Shown here: positions 18,053 to 28,700 of the stretch, one piece after another | Layout of the letters: each line of letters starts with the position of its first letter | How positions within the stretch are numbered: position 1 is the stretch's first letter | DNA from: CAVTYH01 sp963773875 | GTDB taxonomy: Bacteria; Planctomycetota; Planctomycetia; Pirellulales; JADZDJ01 | Reading direction: 5' to 3' | Assembly (NCBI GenBank): GCA_963773875.1 | Contig: CAVZCV010000014.1 | Coordinates: forward strand, 62,001 to 126,000 | DNA: 64,000 nt | Notes under the pieces: model-generated | The model's input: only the letters and a program-made list of their open reading frames with translations | Databases searched by the model: none | Told to the model about the DNA's origin: nothing | Made by a program: the position numbers and the translations under genes

Positions 18053-20784
18053 ATGAAACTTGCTGATTATCGTCGAAGGCGGAATTTCAAGGTCACCCGC
18101 GAACCCCGCGGCGGTCGTGTTACCAAGCGCGACGAATTGAAGTTTGTGATCCAAAAACACGCCGCTTCGCATTTGCACTATGACTTCCGCTTGGAACTGG
18201 ATGGTGTGCTTCTCAGCTGGGCGGTCCCGAAAGGCCCATCCCTGGACCCGTCGCAAAAACGCCTGGCGATGCACGTCGAAGATCATCCTCTCGAATATGG
18301 CGACTTTGAAGGAATTATCCCGCAGGGCGAATACGGCGGCGGAACAGTTCTTGTCTGGGATCGTGGCACCTGGGAACCGCTCGACGACCCCCGAAAAGCA
18401 TTTCGAGTGGGCGCGCTTAAATTTGTCCTGCACGGCGAAAAGCTCAAAGGACGTTGGATGCTCGTTCGCAAAGGGGGCAAACGAAGCGCTCACGACGAGA
18501 AACATTGGTTCCTATTCAAAGAACGAGATGAGTTCGCTCAAACAGATCTAGATCTCGCTGCGGCCGAACCGCGGAGTGTGCTCACCGGCCGAGACCTAGA
18601 TGAGATTGCTGTCTCGGCTGACAGGGTGTGGGGACGAAATGGCGAAATACCGCAAAACGGGAATCACGCCACGAGGATCACACGGGCAACGCGGAATCAA
18701 AAACACTCGGCCCTACGTGCAGCGGCCGGCCCGAATGGGCGGGGCTCGAAAACAGCAACTGGTCGGCCCCGCGAACTCAGCGCAATCAACCGGAAGGCCA
18801 TGGCTAAGTTTCTTCGTCAATTTGGCACCAAGCGAAGCTCAGTGCCCACAAATGCGAAACTTCAATTAGCCACACTTGTCAGCGAGCCGCCGTCAGGAGA
18901 CCAGTGGGGCCATGAGATTAAATTTGATGGTTATCGAATGCTCTGTCGGATTAAGCAGGGAGAAAAAACACGCTTCATCAGCCGGAACGGTAAAGACTGG
19001 ACGATGAAATTTGCTGACTTGGCTCTCGAAGCCGCAAAACTGCCCATAAAGAATGCCCTGATTGACGGTGAAGTCGTGATTTTGGATGCCGAAGGCCGCA
19101 GCAGTTTTCAGCTAATGCAAAATGCATTTAAGGCTTCTCGCAGTGCACGGTTTCTGTTTTATGCGTTTGACCTTATTTTTTTGAATGGCTACGACGTCGG
19201 CGCAGGCGCCGCTGAAGGACGCAAAGCGATCTTGGAACAACTGATCCCGCAAAACAGTGGCTCAGTATTTAGATACAGCGAGCATCTGGTCGGGCGGGGG
19301 GCCGAGCTGTTTGCCGAAGCCGCACGACTAAAATTGGAAGGCATTGTGTCGAAGCGACTGGATCGTCCTTACGTGCCCGGCAGAGGCTACGACTGGCTTA
19401 AAACGAAGTGCTCTTTCCGCGAAGAATTTGTGGTTGGTGGATTTACCAAGCCCAGCGGTGGCCGAGAACATTTTGGTGCCCTGCTACTTGGCTATCACGA
19501 TCGCGCCATCAACTCATGTATGCGGGGCGTGTCGGTACTGGCTTTAACGCGCACACCCTTGCCTCCCTACGCGCAGCGTTCGAGCCGCTGATTCAGGAGA
19601 AATCTCCCTTCAAAAACCTCTCGGGGCACACCGGGCAAGCACGCGGGGTCACATGGCTCAAACCAGCGCTGGTGGCACAGGTTGAGTTTTCAAACTGGAC
19701 CGATGAGCGCCAACTTCGGCATCCATCCTTTCAAGGATTACGCGAGGACAAGCCGGCGCGGGAAGTCGTTCGAGAGGACCCAATCTCAATAACTGTGGTC
19801 AGATCAGCCAACAAGGCTGCATCGGCATCTAAGCAAATCGCTAATTCAAGTCACTTGGCCGGGGTTCAGCCAGCCGCGATTGCCTCCACCACTGCCGAAA
19901 TCGCCGGCGTGTCTTTGTCGCATCCGGATAAAGTGCTTTACCCTAGCGACGGAATTACCAAAGCGGATCTGGCTCACTATTACGAGCAAGTTGCGCTGTG
20001 GATGCTACCGCAAATTAAAAATCGGCTCCTGTCACTGGTTCGCTGTCCAGCCGGCAGCGGACAAAAGTGCTTTTTTCAAAAGCATCCCGGGCCGGGAACT
20101 TCAGACGTGTTCCCCCGTTTCCAAGTGCAGGAAAAGCAAAAAATTGAAGAGCACATAACCGTGACGAACGTCGAAGGCCTCATTTCACTTGTCCAGATGG
20201 GCGTGCTCGAAATTCATGTCTGGGGTTCGCAGGCGGACCGTTTCGAGCAACCGGACCGTCTGGTCTTTGATCTAGACCCAGATCCAACGGTGGCTTGGCC
20301 GGAAATCGTTCGGGCGGCCAAAGAAGTTCGCTTACTACTTCAAGAACTGGGGCTCGTGGCCTTCGTCAAAACCACGGGTGGCAAAGGCCTGCACATTGTC
20401 GTGCCGATTGCACCGCGCAGCGACTGGCAAACGGCGAAGGATTTTTGCCGTGCAGTGGCGGACTTGATGGTGGCGGCCGCACCGGACCGTTATATCGCGA
20501 AAATGAGCAAAGCGGCCCGCAAGAACAAGATCTTCGTCGACTATCTGCGGAACGACCGGGGCGCGACCGCGATTGCCCCGTACTCGACGCGCACGAAAGC
20601 CGGCGCCACCGTGAGCATGCCCATTTCGTGGAACGAATTGTCAAACACACTAACTTCCGATGCTTTCAATATTCGCAATGTGCCGGAAAGACTAAAGCGC
20701 CTGAGAAAAGACCCGTGGGCTGAAATCGGGAAAGTGAAGCAATCGATCACCCGCGAAATGTTTCGCCGTCTGAAATCGCGATAA
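18053..20784 (+). pseudogene. ligD: DNA ligase D (PE-ligase-polymerase), one frameshift
   Basis: Bacterial non-homologous end-joining enzyme, about 910 codons. The 3'-phosphoesterase domain comes first (FVIQKHAASHLHYDFRLELDG, WAVPKGPS, IPQGEYGGGTVLVWDRG). The ATP-dependent ligase follows with catalytic Lys290 in EIKFDGYRM and later DGEVVILD, FYAFDLIFL, EGIVSKRLDRPYVPGR. The primase-polymerase domain is last (LSHPDKVLYPSDGITKADLAHYYE, catalytic DLDPDP, KTTGGKGLHIVVPI, DYLRNDRGATAIAPYSTR). The frame breaks once, at about 19505 in the ligase OB-fold (LLLGYHD ... LMYAGRVGTGFN). All domains are otherwise intact. No ku gene lies in the window. The start at 18053 has no strong ribosome site. Confidence 0.92.
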
Positions 20785-21249
20785 GTTCAGGCGAGCTGAG
20801 ACAAATGCTCTCCGCCGACCTCTTGCGCCGCTATGCGGCGGTTTCGGAAGATATCTCCGCACTGCTGGCGCACGGCGAGGATCTTGAATCACTTCCAAGA
20901 GTTGGCAGCTGCAACTCCACTTGGCACGGCTTTCGCTCCGCCGCAATTGCCCGCCGAAATGCGGCACCAGCTGCCTGGGGCTTGGCAATTATGCTGCGAG
21001 ACGGCGGGTTTTCAAGACTTTTACCGATCGCCTCATCACCAAAACATGATCGAAGATAAGCCAATTCGCTCCCAAGACGATACCACTTTCTTGGCGCCTT
21101 GGTTTCCATCCCGCGCAGCGGCCAGTGTTTCGGTTCTCGCCGCGGCGAGTCGCTCCCGTGGCCGTCAAAGTTCAGTGAGGTCAGGCGGACAACCGTTTGA
21201 CTCGGCGGGAAGTCGATACTTCGAATCCGCAAACCCAGAAGGTTTCGGT
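20785..21249. other. Possible broken small gene after ligD
   Basis: Two overlapping frames look protein-like and may be halves of one gene. From 20805, MLSADLLRRYAAVSEDISALLAHGEDLE; then, in the next frame from about 20893, LNHFQELAAATPLGTAFAPPQLPAEMRHQLPGAWQLCCETAGF. The join would need one indel near 20890. I do not recognise a family. Confidence 0.3.
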
Positions 21250-21461
21250 ATGGCCAGGAAACGAGCGGCCAAGAAACCCATTCGCCACGTCAGTGGACAA
21301 CGCGAATTAATCGATACCGGCAATCAGAAACGCTATGTGCGCAGGACTAAAAGCGAGCAATTCCATAAGATTGACGACGTGGGTCGATCGCTCAGCCTGG
21401 ACCGCAGCGCAGGGCTAATGCAAAGGTCAAAGCTGGTTATGGCGATCGCGGCGATCGTTAA
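21250..21461 (+). pseudogene. Small conserved basic protein, one frameshift
   Basis: A protein of about 70 residues that starts MARKRAAKKPIRHVSGQREL with AGAAGG 7 bases before the ATG. It continues DTGNQKRYVRRTKSEQFHKIDDVGRSLSLDR, then needs one frame change near 21405 to read RANAKVKAGYGDRGDR before a TAA. This matches a small hypothetical protein I know from many environmental bacteria (HVSGxxELIDTGxxKRYVRR ... DDVGRSLSxDR ... GYGDRGDR). Its function is unknown. Confidence 0.65.
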
Positions 21462-21689
21462 ACATCGGCTAAATGCCCAAATTCGGCTTCCGCAGACTCA
21501 TCAATTCGCTCGTGTGGCACTTCGACACCGGCTGCAGCCGCTGGCCACAACGTGCGTTCGTTGAAAGTGCGAAGCCGACAGATGGCACCGCCTGTAAGCA
21601 GTGCGCACGTCGATACACTGTCGAACTGCTCGCCAATGCGAAAGAGACTCGGCCCATCCGACGACCTCGTCGGCGTATAGCGACCTAAT

Positions 21690-21979
21690 TCGATGGCCAC
21701 TTCATTTCTTGTTATTTGAACCACTGAATTAAAATCGGCGACCATCAGCGGGAAGTTGACTAGTGCAGTCCAGTGCGGCGCATATCCGAATGAGGCACCG
21801 GCCATCGAATAGGTGCCGATGTCCGAGGGGTCATCATCCGAAGCGCCCGTAATTACTCCTGGTCCGAGCACCTTGAAGAATCGTTTGATCGGATTGTGTT
21901 CTTGGGCCGGGTCCGTTTGCACTCGCTTTGCCGCCGTCGAGTCCTGACCATTGAACGCCTCGGTTTGGAGTCCGACCAC
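21690..21979 (-). pseudogene. NRAMP-type metal transporter, N-terminal fragment
   Basis: From a GTG at 21979 the frame reads NPIKRFFKVLGPGVITGASDDDPSDIGTYSMAGASFGYAPHWTALVNFPLMVA. This includes the first helix of NRAMP divalent metal transporters with the metal-binding DPSDIGTY motif (DPGN in classical members). After about 80 residues similarity stops, although the frame stays open to 21458 with non-transporter sequence. Nearly the whole transporter, some ten membrane helices, is missing. The fragment lies between the small basic protein and an IS66 remnant. Confidence 0.75.
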
Positions 21980-22055
21980 ACAACCGATCCATCGAGCCTA
22001 ATCTCATGGAAGTCACTGGTCCTCTTGAGCCAACGTATCGAGCCCCGATGCTCCA

Positions 22056-22649
22056 TTAACTCGCCATCTTTTTGCGAGGCACTTTCGCTCCCTTTTTGCG
22101 CCTCCGACAATCCAATGGCAATGGCCTGTTTAACTGGTACAACGGTTCTAATAGCTGGGCGGTGCAGCGTGCCCAGCGGCAGAGCGTGCTGCGCGATAAC
22201 TCCACGCCACCACGGGCGAACACGTCTTCCAAACGATAGAGTGGCAGATGATCGCCGAACTTGCCCACCGCCACTTGCGCCAACAAGCCGGGTCCCGGCA
22301 ATCCTTTGTTGATCGGCTTGGCTGGTGGCGCGGCGATGGCCATGTGTTCCTGGCAATGCCGGCAGGTATACTTCCAGCGCACATGCTCCAAAACTTTTAA
22401 CTGCGCCGGGATGAACTCCAGTTGTTCGCTGGTTTCGCAGCCGATCCACTGGCGCAATAGTCCGCAGCCGGGACACAATTTATCGTGCTCCGTTAGGTCG
22501 TGCTCAATTCGCTCCCGCGGCAACTCAACTGGCCGTTCGTTCCGTCCGCCACCCCGGCGGGCGTGAGCCTGAACGAGGCTTGATGGCAAAAGAGTTAGCA
22601 CAAGCGACGACCAGCACGCGCCATCCGCGTTGCTGACAGAGAGCGGCAC
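22056..22649 (-). pseudogene. IS66-family transposase fragment
   Basis: The piece contains the IS66 zinc-finger and pre-catalytic region: RERIEHDLTEHDKLCPGCG, WKYTCRHCQEHMAIAAPPAKPINKGLPGPGLLAQVAVGKFGDHLPLYRLEDVFARGGVELSRSTLCRWA. The CPGC and CRHC pairs form the zinc finger. The frame ends in a basic tail just before the DDE catalytic core, so most of the catalytic domain is absent, and the N-terminal leucine-zipper part is missing too. No partner genes (tnpA/tnpB of IS66) are present. Confidence 0.85.
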
Positions 22650-22651
22650 TA

Positions 22652-22789
22652 CTGCGACGGCACGAGGCCACTCGGACTGAAAGGCCTAGGGAGCCGGGCG
22701 ATCCGTTCAAAATAATATTGCAGCGGACAACGCAGGAACTGGGCCAATTGAATGTAAGACCAGTGGGGGCGAGTCAGCTGCATCGGCAT
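22652..22789 (-). pseudogene. N-terminal scrap of a PD-(D/E)XK nuclease
   Basis: The frame reads MPMQLTRPHWSYIQLAQFLRCPLQYYFERIARLPRPFSPSGLV and then loses similarity. The S-x-SQLxxFLRCPLQYYF pattern is the start of RecB/Cas4-type PD-(D/E)XK nucleases, where the conserved Cys begins an iron-sulphur site. The nuclease core (GxxxH, DxD, ExK) is missing. It adjoins the IS66 fragment, so insertion or deletion by that element is a likely cause. No cas genes or CRISPR repeats are near. Confidence 0.6.
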
Positions 22790-22992
22790 CGAACTCCGGG
22801 TGTTGGGAGTTTCCCACTCAGCGACGCTATCCGCTGTGTGCGACAGCCCTTCCATTCGCGGATTTGCCCGTCAACACATCGATCAAAACCCCGGCGGCTG
22901 AGCGGCTTTTTTATGCGCGACTTGCCGCCAGCGTCGGGTGCCGTCGACGCTTGCGGCGATGATCAAGATGCCGTCACATGAATGCCATAGTT

Positions 22993-24039
22993 TCAGGCAG
23001 CCCGACGCCGATGCTCTCGCGGCTCCATCGTGGCCATATTGTCTTCTGAAGCTGTGGGAACGAACAAGTGCAGCAGTCGCGGGGACTCACTTTCCGCTAG
23101 GCGCGACGCAACACTTCTCTCACGTCGAACTGGTTGCATTGCCGTGCGCAGGAAATGGCTAGTCATCTCAGTGACGCATGCCAGCCGCCGGAAAATCGAG
23201 GCCCGTGAGGTTAAGTTGATGTGCAAGTACTGTCTGAGCTGACGAAAGGTCGGCTTGGCGATTGTGCAAAATTCGCGGTGATGAAACTCAGCCAGTTTTA
23301 GCATATTGTAGCAAAGTTTGCGCTCCAGGTATTCAAATAAACGGTTGATCGCTAAACGGCGACGATATATGGCGAATTTGTCAGGAGGAAGCCCACAAAA
23401 CTGGTTGTGCCGATGGACACGATAGCGCACTAGCGGCTGAGCGAGATAGTATTTCCGCGCACCGACTAACGATGATCCGAACACCAGGCAATCGTCCGCC
23501 CGTGTGCGCCAGACGTCAGGGAACGGGAGCGGAAGAATTTTTTCTAGCACACGTCGCCGTGCCGATAGGCACGACGTCGGGCCACCAATCCACTCGCGCA
23601 AGTAGACTGCTAGGATCACCGAGTAACCCAGGTCGCGGTCTTCCGCAAATTTGAGCTTCACGCTGTCGGTTTCGCCAAACTGACGGCACCCGCAAAACAC
23701 GAAATCGAACTCTTGATTTCGACCGTAGACCTCAAGTGCTTGCCCATGATAGTCTGGCTCGTAGATATCATCCGCATCGAGGAAAAACACAATGTCGCCC
23801 GTCGCCCGCGCGAAGCCCTCATTGAAGCACGACAATTGCCCCTGATTTTTTTGGGCGATAATTTTGATCGCGGGATGCCGGGCATATCTGCTCGCCAACA
23901 ACTCCAAGGACCCGTCAGTCGAACCATCGTCGACAACGATGATCTCGTCGAACGGCACCGACTGCCCCAAGGCACTGTCGATGGCATGGCCGATGAAATG
24001 GGCGTAATTATAGTTGTTGATCAGGCACGTCGTGGTCAT
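22993..24039 (-). CDS. Family 2 glycosyltransferase
   Basis: A cytoplasmic GT-A glycosyltransferase of 348 residues. TCLINNYNYAHFIGHAIDSAL at the N-terminus is followed by the nucleotide-binding IIVVDDGSTDGS (residues 34-43), KNQGQLSCFNEGFARATGD, and the metal-binding DADD at 88-91. RTRADDCLVFGSSLVG in the second half supplies the usual base region. The last 40 residues are basic and probably unstructured. It likely adds a sugar to an envelope polysaccharide or glycoprotein. A GT8 gene lies divergently 513 bases away. Donor and acceptor are not readable. Confidence 0.9.
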   Translation of the reverse strand: MTTTCLINNYNYAHFIGHAIDSALGQSVPFDEIIVVDDGSTDGSLELLASRYARHPAIKIIAQKNQGQLSCFNEGFARATGDIVFFLDADDIYEPDYHGQALEVYGRNQEFDFVFCGCRQFGETDSVKLKFAEDRDLGYSVILAVYLREWIGGPTSCLSARRRVLEKILPLPFPDVWRTRADDCLVFGSSLVGARKYYLAQPLVRYRVHRHNQFCGLPPDKFAIYRRRLAINRLFEYLERKLCYNMLKLAEFHHREFCTIAKPTFRQLRQYLHINLTSRASIFRRLACVTEMTSHFLRTAMQPVRRERSVASRLAESESPRLLHLFVPTASEDNMATMEPREHRRRAA

Positions 24040-24552
24040 TGGTCACACACAAGCAAGAAAATGCAGCGGACTATCTTCCTGCGTTTGTCCATTTCGAGGC
24101 CGGCTGCCATCGAGGTTTAATGGACCGAAGGAGGTTGTATAGTCCAACCGCAGAGCGCGCGAAAGCGAACACTAACGGGAACGTGACGTACGGGCAGTAA
24201 GCGAGGAGAAAACACGTGTCAGCTAGCAAGCGCCAACAAGTTTTGAGGTGAAGGAAGGGGGGCGGAATCGATCCGAGTAATAGCGTTTTTTGGCAGTCGA
24301 CACTGACAACCGAATTCTAATGAGCGCTGTAAGGATCGGTTTTATCCGACAACTGCAGGTCGTCGATATTATTGTTTGTATCGGTGACGTGACAGCAGGG
24401 ATGGACTTTGAAAACATCTCCCTGTCGAACTCTTCCCTGTTTACCTAGGTAGCCGCGCTCACGGAGCTGCTCGATATGCCGCGTTTCACAGTCCTGCGTA
24501 TGTATTACCCGGTCGCGCTCACGTGCCTTAAATGGTACGGGGAGACGACTTG
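24040..24552. other. Divergent intergenic region between two glycosyltransferases
   Basis: It must hold the promoters of both flanking genes. It also contains a tiny frame at 24216-24251 (GTG start, MSASKRQQVLR, stop) with a textbook GAGGAG ribosome site 7 bases upstream. This could be a leader peptide or the remains of a start. No other signal was found. Confidence 0.4.
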
Positions 24553-25623
24553 ATGATGTCACTGCAGGCAATTGCAAGTGCCGTTCAGGACCGTGACCCA
24601 ATTGTGGTGCTTGCTGCCGACAACAACTTTGCGATGCCTCTTGCAGCGACGATTCGTTCGGCGATCGACAACTTGGCACCTGACCGGAAGCTGCGGATCT
24701 ACGTCCTCGACGGAGGAATTGCAGATGATAACAAAACGCGTTTATTGCGGTCCTGGCCCGAGAGGCGCTATTACATTGACTGGCTCCGAGTCAATTCGTC
24801 AGTACTTGCCGGCCTGCCGATCTCAGGTCATATCAACGTCGTCAGTTACTTCCGACTTCTGATTCCGCACGTGTTGCCAATGGACGTGCGACGAGCGATC
24901 TACCTCGATGCCGATCTGATCGTTTGCACAGATCTGGGCCGACTTTGGGATTGCGACCTAGCGGGCCACTTGTGCCTAGCGGCACAGGACTGCGCCGCGC
25001 CGTACTTGGACTCATCTCAGGTGTTGGCAAACTATCGGCTGTGCGGCTCTTACTTGGGTTCTGTTCAACCTGTCCCAAACTTTCGCGAACTTGGATTAAG
25101 ACCAGAAGCGGAATACTGCAATGCCGGCGTAATGCTGATCGACTTGGCCGCCTGGAGAGATGCCAATCTGTCAAGACAAGCACTCGTGTGTCTGGAGCAG
25201 CATCGACAGCACGTCATCTGGTGGGATCAATACGCATTGAATGTTGTGCTCGCCGACCGTTGGGGCCGGCTCGACTCGCGCTGGAATCAAGGTTCACACG
25301 TCTTTATTTATCCAACGTGGAGGCAAAGTCCTTTCGATCGGCAAACATATGAACGGTTGCGCGACGATCCTTACATCGTGCATTTCACGTCACGCGTCAA
25401 ACCCTGGCTGGCGTGCCGGCATCCGTATCGCGGCGAGTTCTTCAAATACGTCGATCGGACCGACTGGGCAGGTTCGCGGCCGCCGCGACTTAAGGTGATT
25501 TTGCAGCTCCTGAAAAGACAAGAGCGCCGTTTGCGACGTGGCCGCAATTGGTTGCGCAGCCATGCTCGACAATGGTTTCAGCCCTCAAGCGAGCACTCGG
25601 GCCGAAAAACAATTCGAACATAG
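24553..25623 (+). CDS. Family 8 glycosyltransferase
   Basis: A 356-residue GT8 enzyme, a retaining galactosyl- or glucosyltransferase type. ATG 24553 has GGAG 8 bases upstream; an earlier ATG at 24532 has none. Signatures: DPIVVLAADNNFAMPLAATIRSAIDN, YVLDGGIADDNKTRLL, HINVVSYFRLLIPHVLP, the catalytic-metal DxD in RAIYLDADLIVCTDL, CNAGVMLIDLAAWRDANL, WWDQYALNVVLADRW and the closing YIVHFTSRVKPWL. The basic C-terminus may sit at the membrane. With the neighbouring GT2 it points to a locus that decorates cell-surface glycans. Confidence 0.92.
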   Translation: MMSLQAIASAVQDRDPIVVLAADNNFAMPLAATIRSAIDNLAPDRKLRIYVLDGGIADDNKTRLLRSWPERRYYIDWLRVNSSVLAGLPISGHINVVSYFRLLIPHVLPMDVRRAIYLDADLIVCTDLGRLWDCDLAGHLCLAAQDCAAPYLDSSQVLANYRLCGSYLGSVQPVPNFRELGLRPEAEYCNAGVMLIDLAAWRDANLSRQALVCLEQHRQHVIWWDQYALNVVLADRWGRLDSRWNQGSHVFIYPTWRQSPFDRQTYERLRDDPYIVHFTSRVKPWLACRHPYRGEFFKYVDRTDWAGSRPPRLKVILQLLKRQERRLRRGRNWLRSHARQWFQPSSEHSGRKTIRT

Positions 25624-25784
25624 CAAGACCGTGTCGGGCGGGAGAACCTGGGGTTCGACTTGGCAAATTGGCTCTCGACCATCACTTGACGCGCTGATCC
25701 ACGACTCCATCAACCACCAAGTTTCCAGTGCCGGCTTACGTCAACGGAATGTCATTAAGGTGGCCGGTACGAAGGCCCATGGCC

Positions 25785-28700
25785 TTACGGAGAGAAGAGC
25801 ACGTCTACCCAGTAGTTGTTTGCCTGGAAGGTCTTTTTCGGGAATCCACCGGGACCGTACCGATATACGCCACCATTTGCCGGGACGCGAAGCGGGCCGC
25901 TTGCGAACGCGGAGGCGAAATAAGATTGGCTTACGGAATAATGGCCAACATTTGTGTGGTAGGACGCCACGTAAGTCGTGCGAGCTTTTATGGCCACAGG
26001 AGCAGCGAAATTGACGGTTTGCCAGCCGCTGGCAGTTTCGCTCGTGAAGGTAGCAGTCGCTAGCAATTTGCCGGTGGAGGTCCATAAGCTGGCAGTATGT
26101 GTGCCGGTATTGGCAGCACTCTTGTAGAATCGCACACCGGTGATGAAACCTTTGGAACTGGACTTGAATTTCAAGCCCAATTCAACCGCTTGACCGTCGC
26201 CGCTGTCGCCGATGGGCGGAGTCGTAGATCCGTTCCACAGGCTAGACAACGGTGAGCCGGTGGGCGTGCCGGATGGAGGAGCCACCGTCGTAAACGACGA
26301 GCTAGCGTCGGCGATCAGCGCATTCCCTGCAGCGTCTGTTACTCCGCCCGTCCCACCTTTGACGACGATGGTGTAGGTGGTCGAATTGACGAGGGAACTG
26401 CTGGGAGTCAAAGTCACACTGTTGGTTGAAGAACTGTAAGTGACGTTCGCCGGCACCACCACATTGCTAGCGTCACGCAAGAAAACCGTGCTTGCGTCAA
26501 CTGTAGCTGGATTGAGCGCCTCGCTAAACGTGACTGTCGCGGACGCATTTAGCGCAACATTGGAACTACCGCTGGCAGTACTAAACGAAATTACGGTCGG
26601 CGGACTTGTGTCGATCGGCGGAGCTGCGCTCAGCACCACATCGACCCAGTAATTGCTTGCCTGATATGTATTTGTAGGGAATCCACCCGCACCGTAGAGA
26701 AAAACACCGCCATTGACGGGCACATGCAACGAACCACTGTTGAACTGGCTCGTGAAGTAAGAACGGCTCACCGAATAATGACCAGAATTGGTGTGATACG
26801 AAGCGATGTAAGTCGTGCCGGCGGTCATGGCAATGGGAGTGCCAAAGTTAAGCTGTTGCCAACCGCTGGCTGTTTCGTTGGTGAAGGTGCCGGTTGCGAT
26901 TAATTGTCCGCTGGCGGTCCACAAGCTTCCGACATGGACGCCGATATTCACGACGCTTTTGTAAAATCGCAAACCAGTGAGGAATCCATTAGTGTCGGAC
27001 GTGAATTTCAAGCCCAATTCAACCGCTTGACCGTCGCCGCTGTCGCCGATGGTCGGAGTCGTCAGATCCGTTCCACAGGCTACTTGATGAAGGCGATCCT
27101 TCGCCCGAACCGGAACCCGAGCCAGATGGTGGAGCACTGGTAGTAAACGACGAAATGGCGTCGACGAGCAGCGCGTTGCCGGCTAGGTCGGTTACGCCGG
27201 TTGGGCCACCTTTGACAACGACGGAATAGTTCGTCGAGTTCGCCAAGAGGTTCGCTGGCGTCAACGTTACGCTATTGGTTGCCGAGTTGTATGTCGCTGT
27301 CGCCGGCACCACGACATTGCTCGCATCGCGCAAGAAGACGGTGGTGAAGTTGATTGTGGTTGGATTCAGCGCCTCGCTAAACGTGATGTTGGCAATGGAG
27401 TTAATCGCTTCGTTCGAACTGCCGCTGGCAGGGATGAACGCAGTAACCGTCGGCGGTGTAACGTCGACCGGCGGAGCCGTGCTGAGCACTACGTCGACCC
27501 AGTAATTGCTGGCTTGAAAGGTTTTGGTAGGGAATCCACCGGCACCGTAGAGATACAATCCGTTGCCGCCATTCACTCCATTGGCCAAGGCATGCAAGGG
27601 ACCGGAGTCCACGCCCAACGTCGCGAAGAAATTTTGCGTACTGGAATAGTTGCCAACACTCGTGTGATAAGACGTAACGTAAATCGTGCCGGCAGTAATG
27701 GCGACCGGCGTGGCAAAATTCAGCTGCTGCCAGCCGCTGGCTGTTTCATTGTTGAATGTTCCGGTGGCAAGTAATTGACCGCTCGCACTCCACAAATTAC
27801 CGACATGTACGCCGGTGTTTGCTGCGTCTTTGTAGAATCGCAAAGCAGTGATGAAACCGTTCGTGTCGGCACGGAACTTCACGCCCAGTTCCACAGCGTT
27901 ATTGTCGCTACCGCTGCCGCCGGGCGGTGTCGTGGCATTGTTCCACAAGCTGAAAGTTGTTGTTCCCTGCGCAGGTGGATTGACGGTAACGCCGACGGAA
28001 GGCTGCTCGATGTTGCCGCTGTCGTCCACGGCGCAACTCTTGATTGTCGTCGCGCCGGAGGTACGCGGCGTCCAGCTATAGGTCCAAGTTGACCAGCCGG
28101 GCCCCCCTGTGGCCCGATGCCAGGTCAGGCCGCCGTCGACCGAGATGTCAACCGAGGTCACAACGCCACCCCCGCCATCTTGCCCCGTACCCTGAATCGT
28201 GATGGGCACTCCAACCTGCAGAATAGCCCCCTGCAACGGTGACGTGATCGTTGAGGTCGGTGCAATATTGTCAGTTGATTGAGTCGCAGGAGCTAAGCCT
28301 ACTTGTAGCGTGGCTGGCTGCGCCCATGTCGGCAAGCAGGTTGATCATGGCCTGCTCCATGTCAACGCTCTTTACCGGGGAGTTCGGATCTCCGGTGTGA
28401 TCTCCATCTAGGCCGATTGCCCATTCGTCGGTGCCGGTGCCGAAGACAAGCACCCACTTGCTGCACGGTATAATGTCAAGCTATGTGTCGCCGTTCCGCT
28501 TCCATACGTGTGGCCGTAATCGAGCAGCACAGAGGAGGAATTAACCGTGGTGCTTGATAGGTCGAATAGGCCAGTTGGACGAAAGCCGTTGTCAAGATCT
28601 GAATCCCATTCGCCACCGAGCGTGTAGGCCGGAAGCGAGGCCACGGCACAGGAGCCAAATTGGCAATGCTCGTATTGCGCCAAAAGCGCATGTTGGCGAA

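Noticed and set aside
22652..22789. Cas4 gene hinting at a CRISPR system
   Set aside because: Only 45 residues of a PD-(D/E)XK N-terminus remain, and no repeats or other cas genes are present.
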